A stretch of 64,000 nucleotides of DNA. It comes from Leptobrachium leishanense. Lineage: Eukaryota > Chordata > Amphibia > Anura > Megophryidae. Each line of letters opens with the position of its first letter. Position 1 is the stretch's first letter. Where the stretch lies: the NCBI GenBank assembly GCA_009667805.1, contig CM019069.1:97251204-97315203 (forward strand). The letters run 5' to 3'. The position numbers and the translations under genes were made by a program. This document shows, piece by piece, positions 34,923 to 48,808 of this stretch. Below the pieces are notes generated by a model, which was not told the DNA's origin, made no database searches, and saw only the letters and a list, made by a program, of their open reading frames with translations.

Positions 34923-35999
34923 TGGACCCTATCACCTGGTGTCAGCTAAAACACCATCGCTAAAGGAAAAAGTTAGCACAAGTCGCTATAACTTAGCGCC
35001 TGATGACCTACTAACATAACACCTTGTCCGCCGGAGTCCACGTACAAAGTCAATTAGCGCCCGCTAAGGAAACTCTGAGACCCAGCACTAATGCGGTTGA
35101 GTGCAGGATAGAAATGTTTTTTTACAGTGCAGAGAGCCGGGTCATACCTAGTCTCTGCCCTCACAATCCTGTATAAGTATGAACACATCCAGCGAAGAGC
35201 CCTCACACCACTGCATTATTATAATCCTCCAAGGTGGCGTATCATCCATATTTATATGCACACATATATAATTAAGGCTGATGGGCATTGCATGATAAAT
35301 GCCACCCGACAGCATGTAGAACCATTACACTGCATTTAATAGATCCAAAAGGACGGCCAGATGAGCGACAATAATTAACCTGCTGCAAAATATAAATAAT
35401 ACATGTTTCAGGGCAAGATTTATCCATGTGTCCCTTTAAACATGGTCCAAGCTGTCACCCTAATAATCAACTGCTTACATACTGTGAATAACTTCCAGCA
35501 TAAAATGTTTAAAATGAGGCAATATAATAGAATAAGGATATATGTGGATAAAGGATACATATATTTCATAGTAGAGCCTACTGCAACAGCAGCGACATTG
35601 CTGACCAGATCGATTACTATGGTTTATGGGGCCAAGAGCTGCATTCCTTTGAATTGCCTGTTAATTTTGTGCGAGGAACTGTTCTTTTGTAGTTAGCACC
35701 AGAGTTTAGCAGTAGGTAAAATTTTGTGGATAGCATCCCTCAAAAAATTGGCGCAGGCACAAAGTGATCTGTTAGTTGCAAAAGTGCTGAAGATCACTGG
35801 CGCTCCCCGTGTTAAGTATAGGATGCGAAAAGTACAGTTAGCTTGCGGTACAAATCGCTAATAGCGAAGCACTAAGTGACTTTTCCCGTTTGTGGAGCGG
35901 GATGCAAACGATCTGTTTTCAGACACTAGACTGAATTAATCTGGCGATAACGCAAAAAAATGCCAACACTAGGGTTAGCTCGCACCAGGTGATAGGGCC
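34923..35999. mobile_element. Harbinger-like MITE with CTA duplication
   Basis: Ends TGGACCCTATCACCTGGTG and, as complement, GGCCCTATCACCTGGTG, with CTA at 34920-34922 and 36000-36002. It carries the shared module at 35797-35852. Its right part is also in the paralogue (to ~45552), so it entered the hAT-like element before that element was copied. Confidence 0.75.
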
Positions 36000-36221
36000 C
36001 TAAATAAGTATACAGTGGCAAGAAAAAGTATGTGAACCCTTTGGGATTACGTGGAGTTTTGCATAAAATGTGCTCTGATCTTCATCTAAGTCACAACAAT
36101 TTGAAAAACACAGTCTGCTTAAAATAATACAACACAAACATTATATGTTTTCATGTTTTTATTGAACATAACATGTAAACATTCACAGTGCAGGGTGGAT
36201 AAAGTATGTGAACCTTTGGAC

Positions 36222-37962
<1,741 letters not shown>

Positions 37963-38605
37963 GGTTCACATCAGGCAGTGCTTCTTGAAACCAGTAAACC
38001 CAAAACTGGTGTGTGGTTTTAAAGGGCAGGTTAGCTTTCAGCAACACATCCAATAATATCACACTGATTGGACTCAAGGTTTGCTCACTCCTGGCTCCAA
38101 TTAGCTCTTGGAGAAGTCATTAGGCTAGGGGTTCACATACTTTTTCCACCCTGCACTGTGAATTTTTACATGTTATGTTCAATAAACACATGAAAACATA
38201 TAATGTTTGTGTAGTATTATTTTAAGCAGACTGCGTTTTTCAAATTGTTGTGACTTAGATGAAGATCAGAGCACATTTTATGACCAATTCATGCAAAACT
38301 CCACGTAATCCCAAAGGGTTCACATACTTTTTCTTGCCACTGTATCTAAATAAGATTCCAAAACCCCAGAGTAATGTGATGCAATGATACCCTTTTATTG
38401 TACTAACCTGATACTTAAATTCAATATTTTATTCCCCACAATTTGGCAGTTTTCGCCGATGTCTGATAGCTGCTTCAGCGAATCTAATTTTCTCAAATTA
38501 CAGTGACCATTTGCTAAATAGGGAATTCACAATATTTTTGACGGAATGAATTCCCCAAATGTGACGAAAAGCAAAGGATCTAAAGATGAATAGACCCTTT
38601 AGATT

Positions 38606-38907
38606 CTTTTTTTTTTTTTTTTTATTCAAAATATTAATTTTGCAACAATACAGCAAACAAACAGAACAGATTGCGTTGAAATCAATCAGCAGATCAACAA
38701 GCCATAGGGCATAGACGGCCAAGTAGCCATGCAGGAATGACATACAATGTTGTAGGGAAACATAATATATATATTAAAAAAAAAAAAAAAAAAGGAGAGG
38801 GGAAATAAAAATAATATAATAAAACAACAACCCACACACACCAAAAAGCAATGCAGGACCCCCAAAAAAAATAAATAAATAAAAAATTGGAGTGGCAAAG
38901 GCCCATA
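38606..38907 (-). mobile_element. L1-type retroposon tail with 14-bp duplication
   Basis: AGACCCTTTAGATT occurs at 38592-38605 and 38908-38921. On the minus strand the 302-bp insert ends in TTTGAATAAAAAAAA and a poly(A) run. The paralogue at 45822 lacks it. The poly(A), the AATAAA signal and the long TSD fit L1-type target-primed insertion; there is no coding sequence. Confidence 0.88.
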
Positions 38908-39589
38908 AGACCCTTTAGATTATAACTTCCATAACCCCAGGGAAATACAATAAAAATAATAAACAGTGTGGCATGTAGCTACCTATTAACCCCTAAAATG
39001 CCATACATAAAGGAAAAAATTAAAATGTATACTGCGAGGGATGAAGCCTACCCATTAACCCTTAAAACACAACTAAACCAAGGAAAAAACAAAAGTAGTA
39101 CACAATGTAATATACAGTGTAAACATTAAACCCTTCACTGCTGAGCCATTTCAACCCTGTGAAAACGTTTATGTCAACTTGCACGTTTTTATTTAAGTGT
39201 TTATGACTTTAATTTTACATTGGTCATATATGGTCAGGTTGGATATCATTGAAAAGGCCAGAATCTGCCCTTTCCAATGACTCCAAGATCGTCCATAGAT
39301 GATGCACAGGGACGGAGATACAGTAGTCCGAATATGTGGGGGAAGCTGGATGCTGATTTCTGGTGGGGGGGGGGCACAAGGGGGGGCAAGGAATAACCTA
39401 GGGGGGCAATTGCCCCCTGTAGAGTTGCCTATGCTTAAGACCATGTACCTGTCTTCCTCCAGAGTAAAAGACACACCCCTTCAGGGGTGTGAGAGGCTTG
39501 GATGTTTTCCAGGCTGGCTTGACCATAACTAGACTGACCAGTTTTCCTCTCAAAAGAGCCTCAGCACTGCCCTCAGTTCTGCCCTCAGA

Positions 39590-40290
39590 GCAATTAGTCC
39601 TTTTTAGCCCTTATGTCTTATGTTAACCAAGTAATCATTCTGGGGCAGAGATTCTGGGGCAGGCGCTATTTCAGCACCTTGCCCTGGAAACATGCGTCAC
39701 CCTCAATGATACTTGCAGTAGCACGTCCCAGCTGCCATGAGTATCAACTCCTGGAGTCGATAGGGCTCCATGGAGGGTTCTGCTGTCAGGCCGTGAGCCC
39801 TGCACAATCTTGGTCTTGCGAGATCACAGAGGGCTGCAGAGTGATTGCAGAGGGAGGCTGGGGACTATTTGTCCCCAGTCTCACTCTGCTCTCGGCAGCA
39901 AGACGCAGTGGATCAGGCCATCCTTCTCGCCGCGGGATGAGAATTCAGTATCTGATTTATTGGGGGGGGGGGGGGTTAGCTAGTGCTAAATGATTCTGCA
40001 AAAGCACCAGCCTTTGGGTGACGATAAAAATCTATTTAACCCTTCAGCGTTAGGATGAATAAGTTATTACATAGTCCTAACGCTAATTAGAGTTTGTGCT
40101 CTTCATGTTAAACAGAGGATGCGCAAAGTACAGTAAGCTCTCAGAAGCAATCACTGATGCACAAACTTATTTTTTACAGTTTTTAGCTTTAGGGTTAATC
40201 GGAGGCATGCGTTAAGGTCACTTTTCCTGCCGTTAACGTTTACATATCCGAATGCTTCAGTTAGCGTTTGGTATGTAATCTAACCCATTC
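39590..40290. mobile_element. Harbinger-like MITE (family X), borders unclear
   Basis: Carries GGGACTATTTGTCCCCAGTC, the CGGGATGAGAAT block and the shared module at 40081-40143 (TTCATGTTAAACAGAGGATG, then GCGCAAAGTACAGTAAGCT), in the order of 57300-57560. The end near 40285 is tentative. Confidence 0.55.
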
Positions 40291-41300
40291 TGTATTATCT
40301 CTTAGTAAAATACAGATATGTGATCAAATCACATACAGCACATTTTTGAAGGATAAATAGAAATATTAAAGTAAAGGAAAGGTTTTATTGGTTTATGGGA
40401 GAGACTGAGAAAAACCTTTAAATTAAATATGACAACCCTTTATCCCATGGAGGCCTCTTCCTCCCTTCTCTACTTTCTTCTCCCATGCACCAATGCTTTA
40501 TTATCTGCCTTCCCTCCCCTGCCCCCATACCCTTACTTAAGTATTCTTTTTCTTCCTCTTCTCCCGTCCCACGCTTTATAATTGGCATTCTCTATGTTCT
40601 AAATGAATACCATTTTAATTATTATTGAAGTAATGCAGCTTGTATTTTACATAAGGGTGTTCTAAATTAAACTTCAAGTACTTGAGTAGATGTGGACATG
40701 CATAGGAGTACTTGTTACATCTGAGTTTGGCATTAATGAAGTTCCTCATTGGCAAGCCATATTTTTAAGATGCATTTACACTGTATTTATAGTTTGACTG
40801 CATTTTTATTTTTATTTGAACTGTCATGTATGAAAGAGTTTATAAGTGATCATCATACATTTATAAGTGATATATATGCAAATATATTGTCATAAATCAC
40901 TCAATGTTGTTTTGTTATTTATGTTATTTTATTGTAGCTAATGATTGGGTCTTTCCTTCACTAGAACAAAACTAAATAAGCCATTTCTGTCAACAAACTC
41001 ATATTTAACCTCGGCTACAATCCTACAAGAATGTTTTCAGGGATCAGAGCCGAGTTATGAAACAGTTCTTGGAAAATTCCCATTGGCAGGCATTATTAAC
41101 AGGTCCTTAACAAATATTATTTAACACGAGTAGTCTTCTGCAATATAAATACTCTGGAGAAACAGTGAAATATGATTTGCAGTTACTGCTGCATATTTAT
41201 TTTAAAGTCTCAGAAGATTCCCAATATTTATTTTTGTCACATGTCTTACTGTGAAATAAATCTCCTCACATAAAAACATATTACATTTTGTAGAATTGTA
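40291..41300. other. No recognised feature
   Basis: About 1 kb of AT-rich sequence with no motif, terminal repeat or tandem array. It is the longest stretch I would consider possibly unique host DNA. Confidence 0.5.
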
Positions 41301-41936
41301 TGGCTTTTTTTTATTTGTATTTAAAAATGTTTATTTTGTGATAAAGGTCACAAACCAACCATCAAAGTTGGCCTCACAGGCTAAAAAACGTATTTTCATA
41401 AAAGACATATAGAACAAAAGTGAGGGGGGTCTCCGAAGATCAGAAGAAAAAGTCTCAAGTCAGAAAACGGGGGTGGGGGGGGTTAAAAAAACTCTGCAAA
41501 AGTGTCTCTAGTGGGCAAAAGACAAAATAAAATACAGCCTCGCAGTGAGAGAAGGGCAGAAAGCTCAGCATGGGGGGAGGTCATCTCAATAAACAGAATG
41601 TGGCAGGCCAGGTATCCAAAAAATTGGTGGGTAAGCCGATCCATCCGATGTACAGCTAAGAGATATCAGCCAGTGTCATTAAATGGCAGCGTCCGGATCC
41701 AAAGCTCAGTGTCAAGCCAAACCACGGGATTGGAAGCGACAATGCTCTCCATCGAGGGGCAGCTCGCTACTGCCAGGAGACTTCACTGCCACAGGCTCCA
41801 AGGGGGGACCAGTGCTGGGCTGCTCTGCAATCTCCCTCTCCGCAGCACACTCATCGGTACCCAGCCCTTCCTCACCGCACAGCTCAGGAGTCGCCTCTGC
41901 AACCCGGGTTACCGGCAACCATCCAGTAACCGGAAC
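41301..41936. other. Unassigned; possible L1-type 3' region on the minus strand
   Basis: A T-rich start (41308-41335) followed by GATAAAGGTCACAAACCAACC could be the tail of a minus-strand LINE, but no TSD or coding motif supports it. The reading frames across 41500-41950 show no recognisable domain. Confidence 0.3.
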
Positions 41937-43100
41937 CAAGGGCGTACCTAGAACATTTGGCACCCGGGGCGGATCCTATATTTGGCACCCCCCCAACTTT
42001 AAAATGTAAAATTTTTTAATTAAAATCAGATGCACTTTTTTAATGTTTTCAAAAATATTTTTAGTTATAGCAATCTGGCAGGACATGATGTATACATATA
42101 ATAATGATATATTATGACTCTGCCGATGGTGGATCATGTGTTCTCTGTGCTGTGCAATAAGAGGCGAGTGTAGATTTTTTTAATAATTGTTATTTTTAAG
42201 TGATTTTGCAAACTCACAACATATCATCATGCTATGAACAAAAAAATACCTTTCAGTTGATGGGAGTTGTGTGTGTTTTGGGGTGGCTTGTTTTGTGTGA
42301 TAGGAGTTGGGTATTGGTGGCTGGGTTGTGTGTTGGTGGCTGGTGTGTGATGGGGTTGTGGGTTGGTTGGTTTTGTGTGATGGAGTTGTATGGGTAGCTG
42401 GTTTTGTGTGATGGGAGTTATGTGTGGGTGGCTGATTTTGTGTGATGGAGTTGTGTGTGTGGGTGGCTGGTTTTGTGGATTGGAGTTGTGTGTGTGCTGG
42501 GTGGCTGGTTTTGTGGATTGGAGTTGCTGAGCAGAGAATGGGTGTGTGTTTTGCAGGTATAAGATGCTGCTATGGTATTTTTTCTTTACTTTTCCAGTTT
42601 TTTAAGACTCCCTCTTCCCTGTCCCTGTTTACCCTGGGCTGCCTATTCACTGGTGATGCAGTGAATGCAGCCTGGCTCCCTCTATGCAGGACCTCACCAA
42701 GAGCCAGGCAGCTCAATGACAAATTTCTGATCACTGCATTGCTGGTTAAGGAAAGTTCCACTTTAAACAGCAGTAAGCAGGGAGGGCTTCATATTCTGCT
42801 GATACCCGCCCTTTACCTGCTATTTACTGTCATCTTCTCTCTCTGCACACAAATCACATCCCCCTCCCATCTCCTAGAGCTGCTGCGGGGCAGGGGAGGA
42901 GCTATGGAGGGAGGAGAGTTTTTTTTTTTCTATTTTATTCCTAATGCAAACGCCCTGCTCCGCTGCTCATTGTTTGAGACCACAGCTCAAAGCTGACACA
43001 CAGTGACAGTGGCACCTCCTAGTACCCCCTAATGACACCCCAATAATCACTGGTACCTGGGGCGACCCGCCCCCCGCCAACTCCCCTAAGTACACCACTG
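41937..43100. mobile_element. hAT-like non-autonomous element with minisatellite
   Basis: The left end CAAGGGCGTACCTAGAAC and the complement of the right end CAGTGGTGTACTTAGGGG are similar, and both lead into GGCACCC/GGGGCG text. The flanking octamers differ, so the TSD is lost or the borders are off. No transposase. Confidence 0.6.
42247..42540. repeat. GT-rich minisatellite (~32-38-bp unit)
   Basis: Repeats of GGTGGCTGGTTTTGTGTGAT followed by GGAGTTGTGTGT with length variation, about 8 copies. Reading frames here reflect the repeat. Confidence 0.85.
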
Positions 43101-43790
43101 CTCTGTGATATGCTCACACACAAATTTTGGCGAAATGCCAGCAAGTACGGTGCTGTTCGAAGGCAGTGCAAATCCCCATAGAGAAGTAATGGTTAATCTA
43201 TTCAGAGAACACCAAACAGCAGAGAAATGCCAGTGAAATGCCCTGATGTTCGGTGGTTTCAATCAGCAGGTTTATTCCGGCGAACACCATAGGTTTCAAT
43301 GTTAAAAATATTCCTGTTTTTATGCAATATCTAATAAACCATTTATTATTTTAATCTGCAGTAAAAAGTCTTTATTTATTGATTTTTTTTAGTACCTTTT
43401 ATTAATTTTTCAGAATTTTTCGGCAAGATTTTTCCCCCTTTTTTTAATAGCGTTTTTTCTTTCTTCTGTAACAGAACTTTTTATTATCAATCATAGGATC
43501 TTATATGTAAATTCCAGACATTTTCGTTCAGTAGTTTTTTTGAAAGCAGCAGGCCACCGGTTTGCGGTGGCGGCATTCAGCGGCCGACTCCCTGCACTTT
43601 GGGGACCCTACGGTGAATGGTTTAATTCACTGCAGGGTGGGGAAATTTTATTCCCCGAAGTGCAGGGAACAACAGAACACCAAAATGTTGGCGTCATTTT
43701 TGTGCTCTGTGAGTAACCCCTTTAGTGGTGAGGTTTTTTGCTGCCCCCTGGAAAGTGCCAGCCTAGGCCTTGTCTACCCAGGCCATACTT
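43101..43790 (+). mobile_element. Family Y fragment
   Basis: Co-linear with 32150-32470 and 33714-33800: GGCAGTGCAAATCCCCATA, TTTCAATGTTAAAAATATTCC, TCTAATAAACCATTTATT, AATTCCAGACATTTTCG. It reads across the point where the piggyBac-like element is inserted in the other copy. A ~60-bp LINE 3' fragment (CCTTCCTGGTAAAATACTT) follows at 43795-43855. Confidence 0.7.
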
Positions 43791-43859
43791 GAAAATTAGT
43801 GACATCTCAATGTATCCTTCCTGGTAAAATACTTTGCAAAAGTTAAAATTTTTGTCAGT

Positions 43860-44735
43860 ATAGTATAGTAGATACATGGAATAGTCTCCCAGTGGGAGCA
43901 GTAACAGTGATATAGAAAGGGTAGTAGATGCATGGAATAGCCTCCCAGTGGGAGCAGTAACAGTGATATAGAAAGGGTAGTAGATATTGCCCCCACTTGG
44001 AGGCTATTCCATGTAACAGTGATGCAGAAAGGGTAGTAGATACATGGAATAGCCTCCCAGTGGGGGCAGTAACAGTGATATAGAAAGGTTAGTAGATACT
44101 GCTCCTACTGGGAGACTATTCCATGTATCTACTACCTCTTCTATATCACTGTTACTGCCCCCACTGGGAGACTATTCCCTGTATCCACTACCCTTTCTAT
44201 ATCACTGTTACTGCCCCCACTGGTAGGATATTCCATGTATCTACTCCCCTTTCTATATCACTGTTACTGCTCCCACTGGGAGGCTATTCCCTGTATCTAC
44301 TACCCTTTCTATATCACTGTTACTGCCCCCACTGGGAGACTATTCCTTGTAACAGTGATATAGAAAGGGTAGTAGATACATGGAATATCCTCCAAGTGGG
44401 GGCAGTAACAGTGATATAGAAAGGGTAGTAGATACTGCTCCCACTGGGAGGCTATTCCATGTAACAGTGATATAGAAAGGGTAATAGATACATTGAATAG
44501 CCTCCCAGTGGGAGCAGTAACAGTGATATAGAAAGGGTAGTAGATACAGGTAATAGTCTCCCAGTGGGGGCAGTAACAGTGATATAGAAAGGGTAGTAGA
44601 TACAGGGAATAGTCTCCCAGTGGGAGCAGTAACAGTGATATAGAAAGGGTAGTGGATACAGGGAATAGTCTCCCAGTGGGGGCAGTAACAGTGATATAGA
44701 AGAGGTAGTAGATACAGGGAATAGCCTCCCACTGC
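43860..44735. repeat. 56-bp minisatellite in mixed orientation, left block
   Basis: The unit includes GTAGTAGATACATGGAATAG, TCTCCCAGTGGGAGCAGTAA and CAGTGATATAGAAAGG (56 bp; for example 43875 to 43931). Units, and often only the ~27-bp CATGGAATAG...GGCAG segment, occur in both orientations. A conceptual translation, VVDTWNILQVGAVTVI, resembles the C-terminal block of CR1 ORF2. Confidence 0.9.
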
Positions 44736-46435
44736 GCCCTCACAAGCTTGAATATGAACACATCCAGTTAATAACCTTTCACCCCTGTGTCATCCATGTT
44801 TTGATGCACACATATATTAAGGCTGATGGGCATTGCATGATAAATGCCACCCAGCAGCATGTAGACTCCTTACACTGCATTTAATAGATCCAAAAGGAAG
44901 GCCAGGTGAACAACACAAATTTCCCTGCTGCAGCATATAAATAATACATGTTTCAGGGCAAGGCTTATTCATGTGTCCCTTTAAACATGGTCCACACAGT
45001 CACCCTAATAATCAACCGCTTCCATACTATGAATAACCCCCAGCATAAAATGTTTTAAAATTAGGCAATATATTAGAATTAGGATATATGTGGATAAAGA
45101 ATACATTTATAATAGAGCCTACTGCAACAGCAGCTACATTGCTGACCAGATCCATTACTATGGTGTATGGGGCCAAGAGAACACCTGTGCTGCATTCCTT
45201 TCAATTGCCTGTTAATTTTGGGCGAGGCCCTGTTTTTTCTGTCTTTTTGGAGTTAGCCCCAGGGTTGAGCAGTAGGTAAAATGTTGCAATTAGCGCCCCT
45301 CAAAAAATTAGCTCTGGCACCAAGTGATCTGTTAGCTGCAAAAGCGCTAGAGATCTCTAGCTCTCCCCATGTTAAGAAAAGGACGCGGAAAGTACTGTAA
45401 GCGTGCGGTACAAATCGCTAATAGCAACGCGCCAAGTGATTTTTCCCGTTTGTAGCGGGAGGCAAACAATCTGTTGGTCAGGCGCTAGACTCAATTAACC
45501 TGGCGCTAACGCAAAACCATGTCGCAGCAAGGGTTAGCTCACACCAGGTAATAGTGCCCTAAATAAATATATATATATAAATAAGTTTCCAAAACCCCAG
45601 AGTAATTTGATGCAATGATGCCTTTTTGTTGTACTAACCTGATAGTTCAATATTTTATTTGCTGTAATTCGGCAGTTTTCGCTGATTGTCTGATTGCTGC
45701 TTCAGCGACTCCACTTTTAGCAAATTACAGTGACCATTGACTAAATAGGGAATTCACCTTATTTTCGGCTAAATAAATTCCCCAAAATGTGACGAAAAGC
45801 AGAGGATCTAAACATCATTAGACCCTTTAGAGTCTAACTTTCATAATAACCCCTAAAATGCCATAAACCCAGGGAAATACAATAAAATTAATAAACAATG
45901 TGGCATTTAGCTACCCCTTAACACCTAATATGCAATTGATCAAGGGAAAACATGAAATGAATACACTGTGAGGCATGTAGCCAACCCATTAACCCCTAAA
46001 ATACCATTAATCAAGGAAAAAATAAAATGTATACTGTGAGGGATGAAGCCTACCCATTAACCCTTACTATACAACTAAAACCAAGGCAAAAACTAACATA
46101 ATACACAATGTAATGTATAGTCTGAACATTAACCACTTCACTGCTGAGCCATTTCAACCCTGTGAAAATGTTTACGTTTAAGTGCACGTTTTTATTTAAT
46201 CTTTTATAACTTTTAGTTTACACTGAATATAGAGATGTTGGATATCTTGGCCAGAATCTGCCCTTTCCAATGACACCTAGCACGTCCATATACGATGCAC
46301 AGGAACGGAGATATCGCAGTCCGAAAAGTGTGGGAAGCTGGATGCTGATTTTTGGTGGGGGGGCACATGGGGGGCAAGGAATAACCTAGGGGGGGCAATT
46401 GCCCCCCTTGCCCCCCTGTAGAGACGCCTATGCTA
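44736..46435. mobile_element. Second copy of the 34.8-39.4 kb hAT-like element (left end missing)
   Basis: Co-linear with 35155-36005 and 38345-39433: AAGGCTGATGGGCATTGCAT, CATGTTTCAGGGCAAG, TTCCAAAACCCCAGAGTAAT, AATTGCCCCC. The right end, as complement CATAGGCGTCTCTA, lies at ~46433. It lacks the Tc1 and L1 insertions. The left end is replaced by the 56-bp array, so the element either split that array or was truncated by it. Confidence 0.82.
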
Positions 46436-46439
46436 CTAC

Positions 46440-47450
46440 CCCTTTATATGAATGTTACTGTCCCCCACTTAGAGACTATTCCCTGTAACAGTGATATAGA
46501 AGAGGTAGTAGATACAGGGAATAGCCTCCCAGTGGGAGCAGTATATACTACCTCTTCTATATCACTGTTACTGCCCCCACTGAGAGACTATTCCCTGTAA
46601 CAGTGATATAAAGGGGTAGTAGATACTGCTCCCACTGGGAGACTATTACCTGTATCTACTACCCCTTCTATATTACTGTTACCGCCCTCACTGGGAGACT
46701 ATTCCTTGTAACAGTGATATAGAACAGGTAGTAGATACATGTAATAGTCTCCCAGTGGGGGCAGTATCTACTACCCTTTCTATATCATTGTTACTGCCCC
46801 CACTGGGAGACTATTCCCTGTAACAATGATAAAGAAAGGGTAGAAGATACAGGGAATAGTCTCCCAGTGGGAGCAGTAACAATGATATAGAAAGGGTAGT
46901 AGATACATTTAATAGTCTCCCAGTGGGGGCAGTATCTACTACCCTTTCTATATCACTGTTACTGCCCCCACTGGGAGACTATTCCATGTATCTACTACCC
47001 TTTCTATATCACTGTTACTGCCCCCACTGGGAGACTATTCCCTGTATCTACTACCCTTTCTACATCACTGTTACTGCCCCCACTGGGATTCTATTCCATG
47101 TATCTACTACCCTTTCTACATCACTGTTACTGCCCCACTGGGAGGTTATTCCATGTATCTACTACCCTTTCTATATCACTGTTACTGCTCCCACTGGGAG
47201 ACTATTCCCTGTATCTACTACCCTTTCTATATCACTGTTACAGGGAATAGTCTCCCAGTGGGGGTAGTAACAGTGATATAGAAAGGGTAGTAGATACATG
47301 GAATAGTCTCCCAGTGGGAGCAGTAACAGTGATATAGAAAGGGTAGTAGATACAGGGAATAGTCTCCCAGTGGGGGCAGTAACAGTGATATAGAAAGGGT
47401 AGTAGATACTGCCTCCACTGGGAGGCTATTACATGTAACAGTGATATAAG
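46440..47450. repeat. 56-bp minisatellite in mixed orientation, right block
   Basis: Same units as at 43860-44735, again in both orientations, giving many potential hairpins. Period and variants match the left block. Confidence 0.9.
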
Positions 47451-47980
47451 TGTGAGAGACCTCCCCTGCTGTGAAGGAGAAGCCTCTGTTTTTATCTCTT
47501 GCTGGACCAGGTATCTGAGCACCATATTACAATGTGCTTCAGCTGTGCTTTACTGTCAGGAAGGATGACCTTGTCCAGCAAGAGTTAAAAACAGAAGCAC
47601 TTCACAGCAGGGAAGATCTCCCACACTTTTGCTGTGTTTGTGTGTAGAGGGGGGAGGTGGGCACTATCTCCGCATCTCAGAGAGGGAGGATATTATGAAA
47701 GGGAGAGGGGCAGATGGAGGGCAGGCAGTGTGATAACACACCTCCTGGCTCAATGGGATCTCTGCTGCTGCAGGGCAGGGGCTGATTAATCTCCTCACAC
47801 GTTCTGCTGTAAAAGGAGCAGCACAGGAAGCACATGGTCCAGACTCTACTGCCTCTTCCTGTGCGCACTCCCCCTCACCAGGCCGGAAGAGCAGCAGCTG
47901 CTCCAGCCACAAGGGGGAGGATAATTTACATCATGGGAAGCATCAGAAGGAAATCTCCGGCCAGCAGTGAGTTACTATAA
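47451..47980. other. Spacer with one ~50-bp inverted repeat
   Basis: Arms near 47455-47513 (CCCCTGCTGTGAAGGAGAAG, TCTCTTGCTGGACCA) and 47571-47622 (CCAGCAAGAG, CTTCACAGCAGGGAAG) are complementary. The remainder to the Harbinger TSD shows no recognised gene. Confidence 0.6.
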
Positions 47981-48280
47981 GGCCCCCGGCATACGAGCGG
48001 TAATTTTGCGTCCGTCTGTGCGCAAAATTTGACGTCCGTTGTAGATTTTCAAAGAAGTCAATGTGAACACCACACGATGCACTTGCGCACTGTTTCACGC
48101 ACGGCATTCGCGTACTGATACGGACGTCAAAATGGCATGGACGTAAAAAAGCTAGACGGACGCGGGAAATACGTGCTGCTTCCTGTGGGCGTAAACAATT
48201 GCGCAAGTGCGAAGGCCGACACGCTGCAGCATCTGCGTCCGATCTTCTCACCTTCTCCTCGCTGTTGTCCTTGTGGGAGC

Positions 48281-48443
48281 CTGTGGAGCCTGTCCTGTTG
48301 GAGCCTGTGAGACCCTGTGGGAGCCAGACCCTGTGGGAGCCTGTAAAGACACTGTGGGAGCCTGTAAAGACCCTGTGGGAGCCTGTAAGACCCTGTGGGA
48401 GCCTGTGAGACCTTGTGGAAGCCTGTGAGACCCTGTGGGAGCC
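48281..48443 (+). repeat. ~20-bp minisatellite in the MADF gene leader
   Basis: Head-to-tail variants of GACCCTGTGGGAGCCTGTAA, about eight, end 8 bp before the ATG at 48451. They would be in the 5' leader of the MADF transcript. Confidence 0.85.
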
Positions 48444-48450
48444 CCCCAAG

Positions 48451-48625
48451 ATGACCATCGATGTCGAAGAGCTCATACATCTGGTACAGCAACACCCACA
48501 ATTGTGGGACACCGCGTATCAAGATTATAAAGAAAAGGTGAAAAAAGGAAATGCCTAGTGTGTTGTCACCAAACATCTGTTTCCAGAGTATGACTCCTGG
48601 AGTGAAAGTCAACAAAAAAATCAAG
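48451..48625 (+). pseudogene. Harbinger accessory gene, exon 1 (first half of MADF domain)
   Basis: The ATG at 48451 opens a frame of 58 codons plus one base. It reads VEELIHLVQQHPQLWDTAY, the first MADF helix with its hallmark LI..V..HP.LWD, then after an in-frame TAG (48556-48558, codon 36) continues in the same frame with TKHLFPEYDSW. The exon ends G|GTATGA at 48625/48626, a good splice donor in phase 1. The MADF domain is a Myb/SANT-like DNA-binding fold. The stop probably disables this copy. Exon 2 is at 55370. Confidence 0.8.
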
Positions 48626-48808
48626 GTATGAACAAAGTGTATCTGTCTATACATATAGAAACAATTCCCACTCGGTCTTGGTGTAAACATTTCTGCCTCC
48701 AGCGCCCAGCATACGCAAATTTCCACACGCCAGGCTAAAGCTTTATTATATAAAAGAAAAACACAATAGAATGCAAATGAAAACTCAGGTTAACTACATA
48801 CATTTTAA

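Noticed and set aside
41502..41951. 149-residue plus-strand frame as a host gene
   Set aside because: No domain, no splice support, next to a transposon end; evidence too weak.
42442..42996. 184-residue plus-strand frame in the hAT-like element
   Set aside because: Begins in the GT-rich minisatellite and shows no domain; likely chance.
43860..47450. Frames encoding repeated LPFLYHCYC-like peptides
   Set aside because: Artefact of the 56-bp array; similar peptides appear on both strands because units lie in both orientations.
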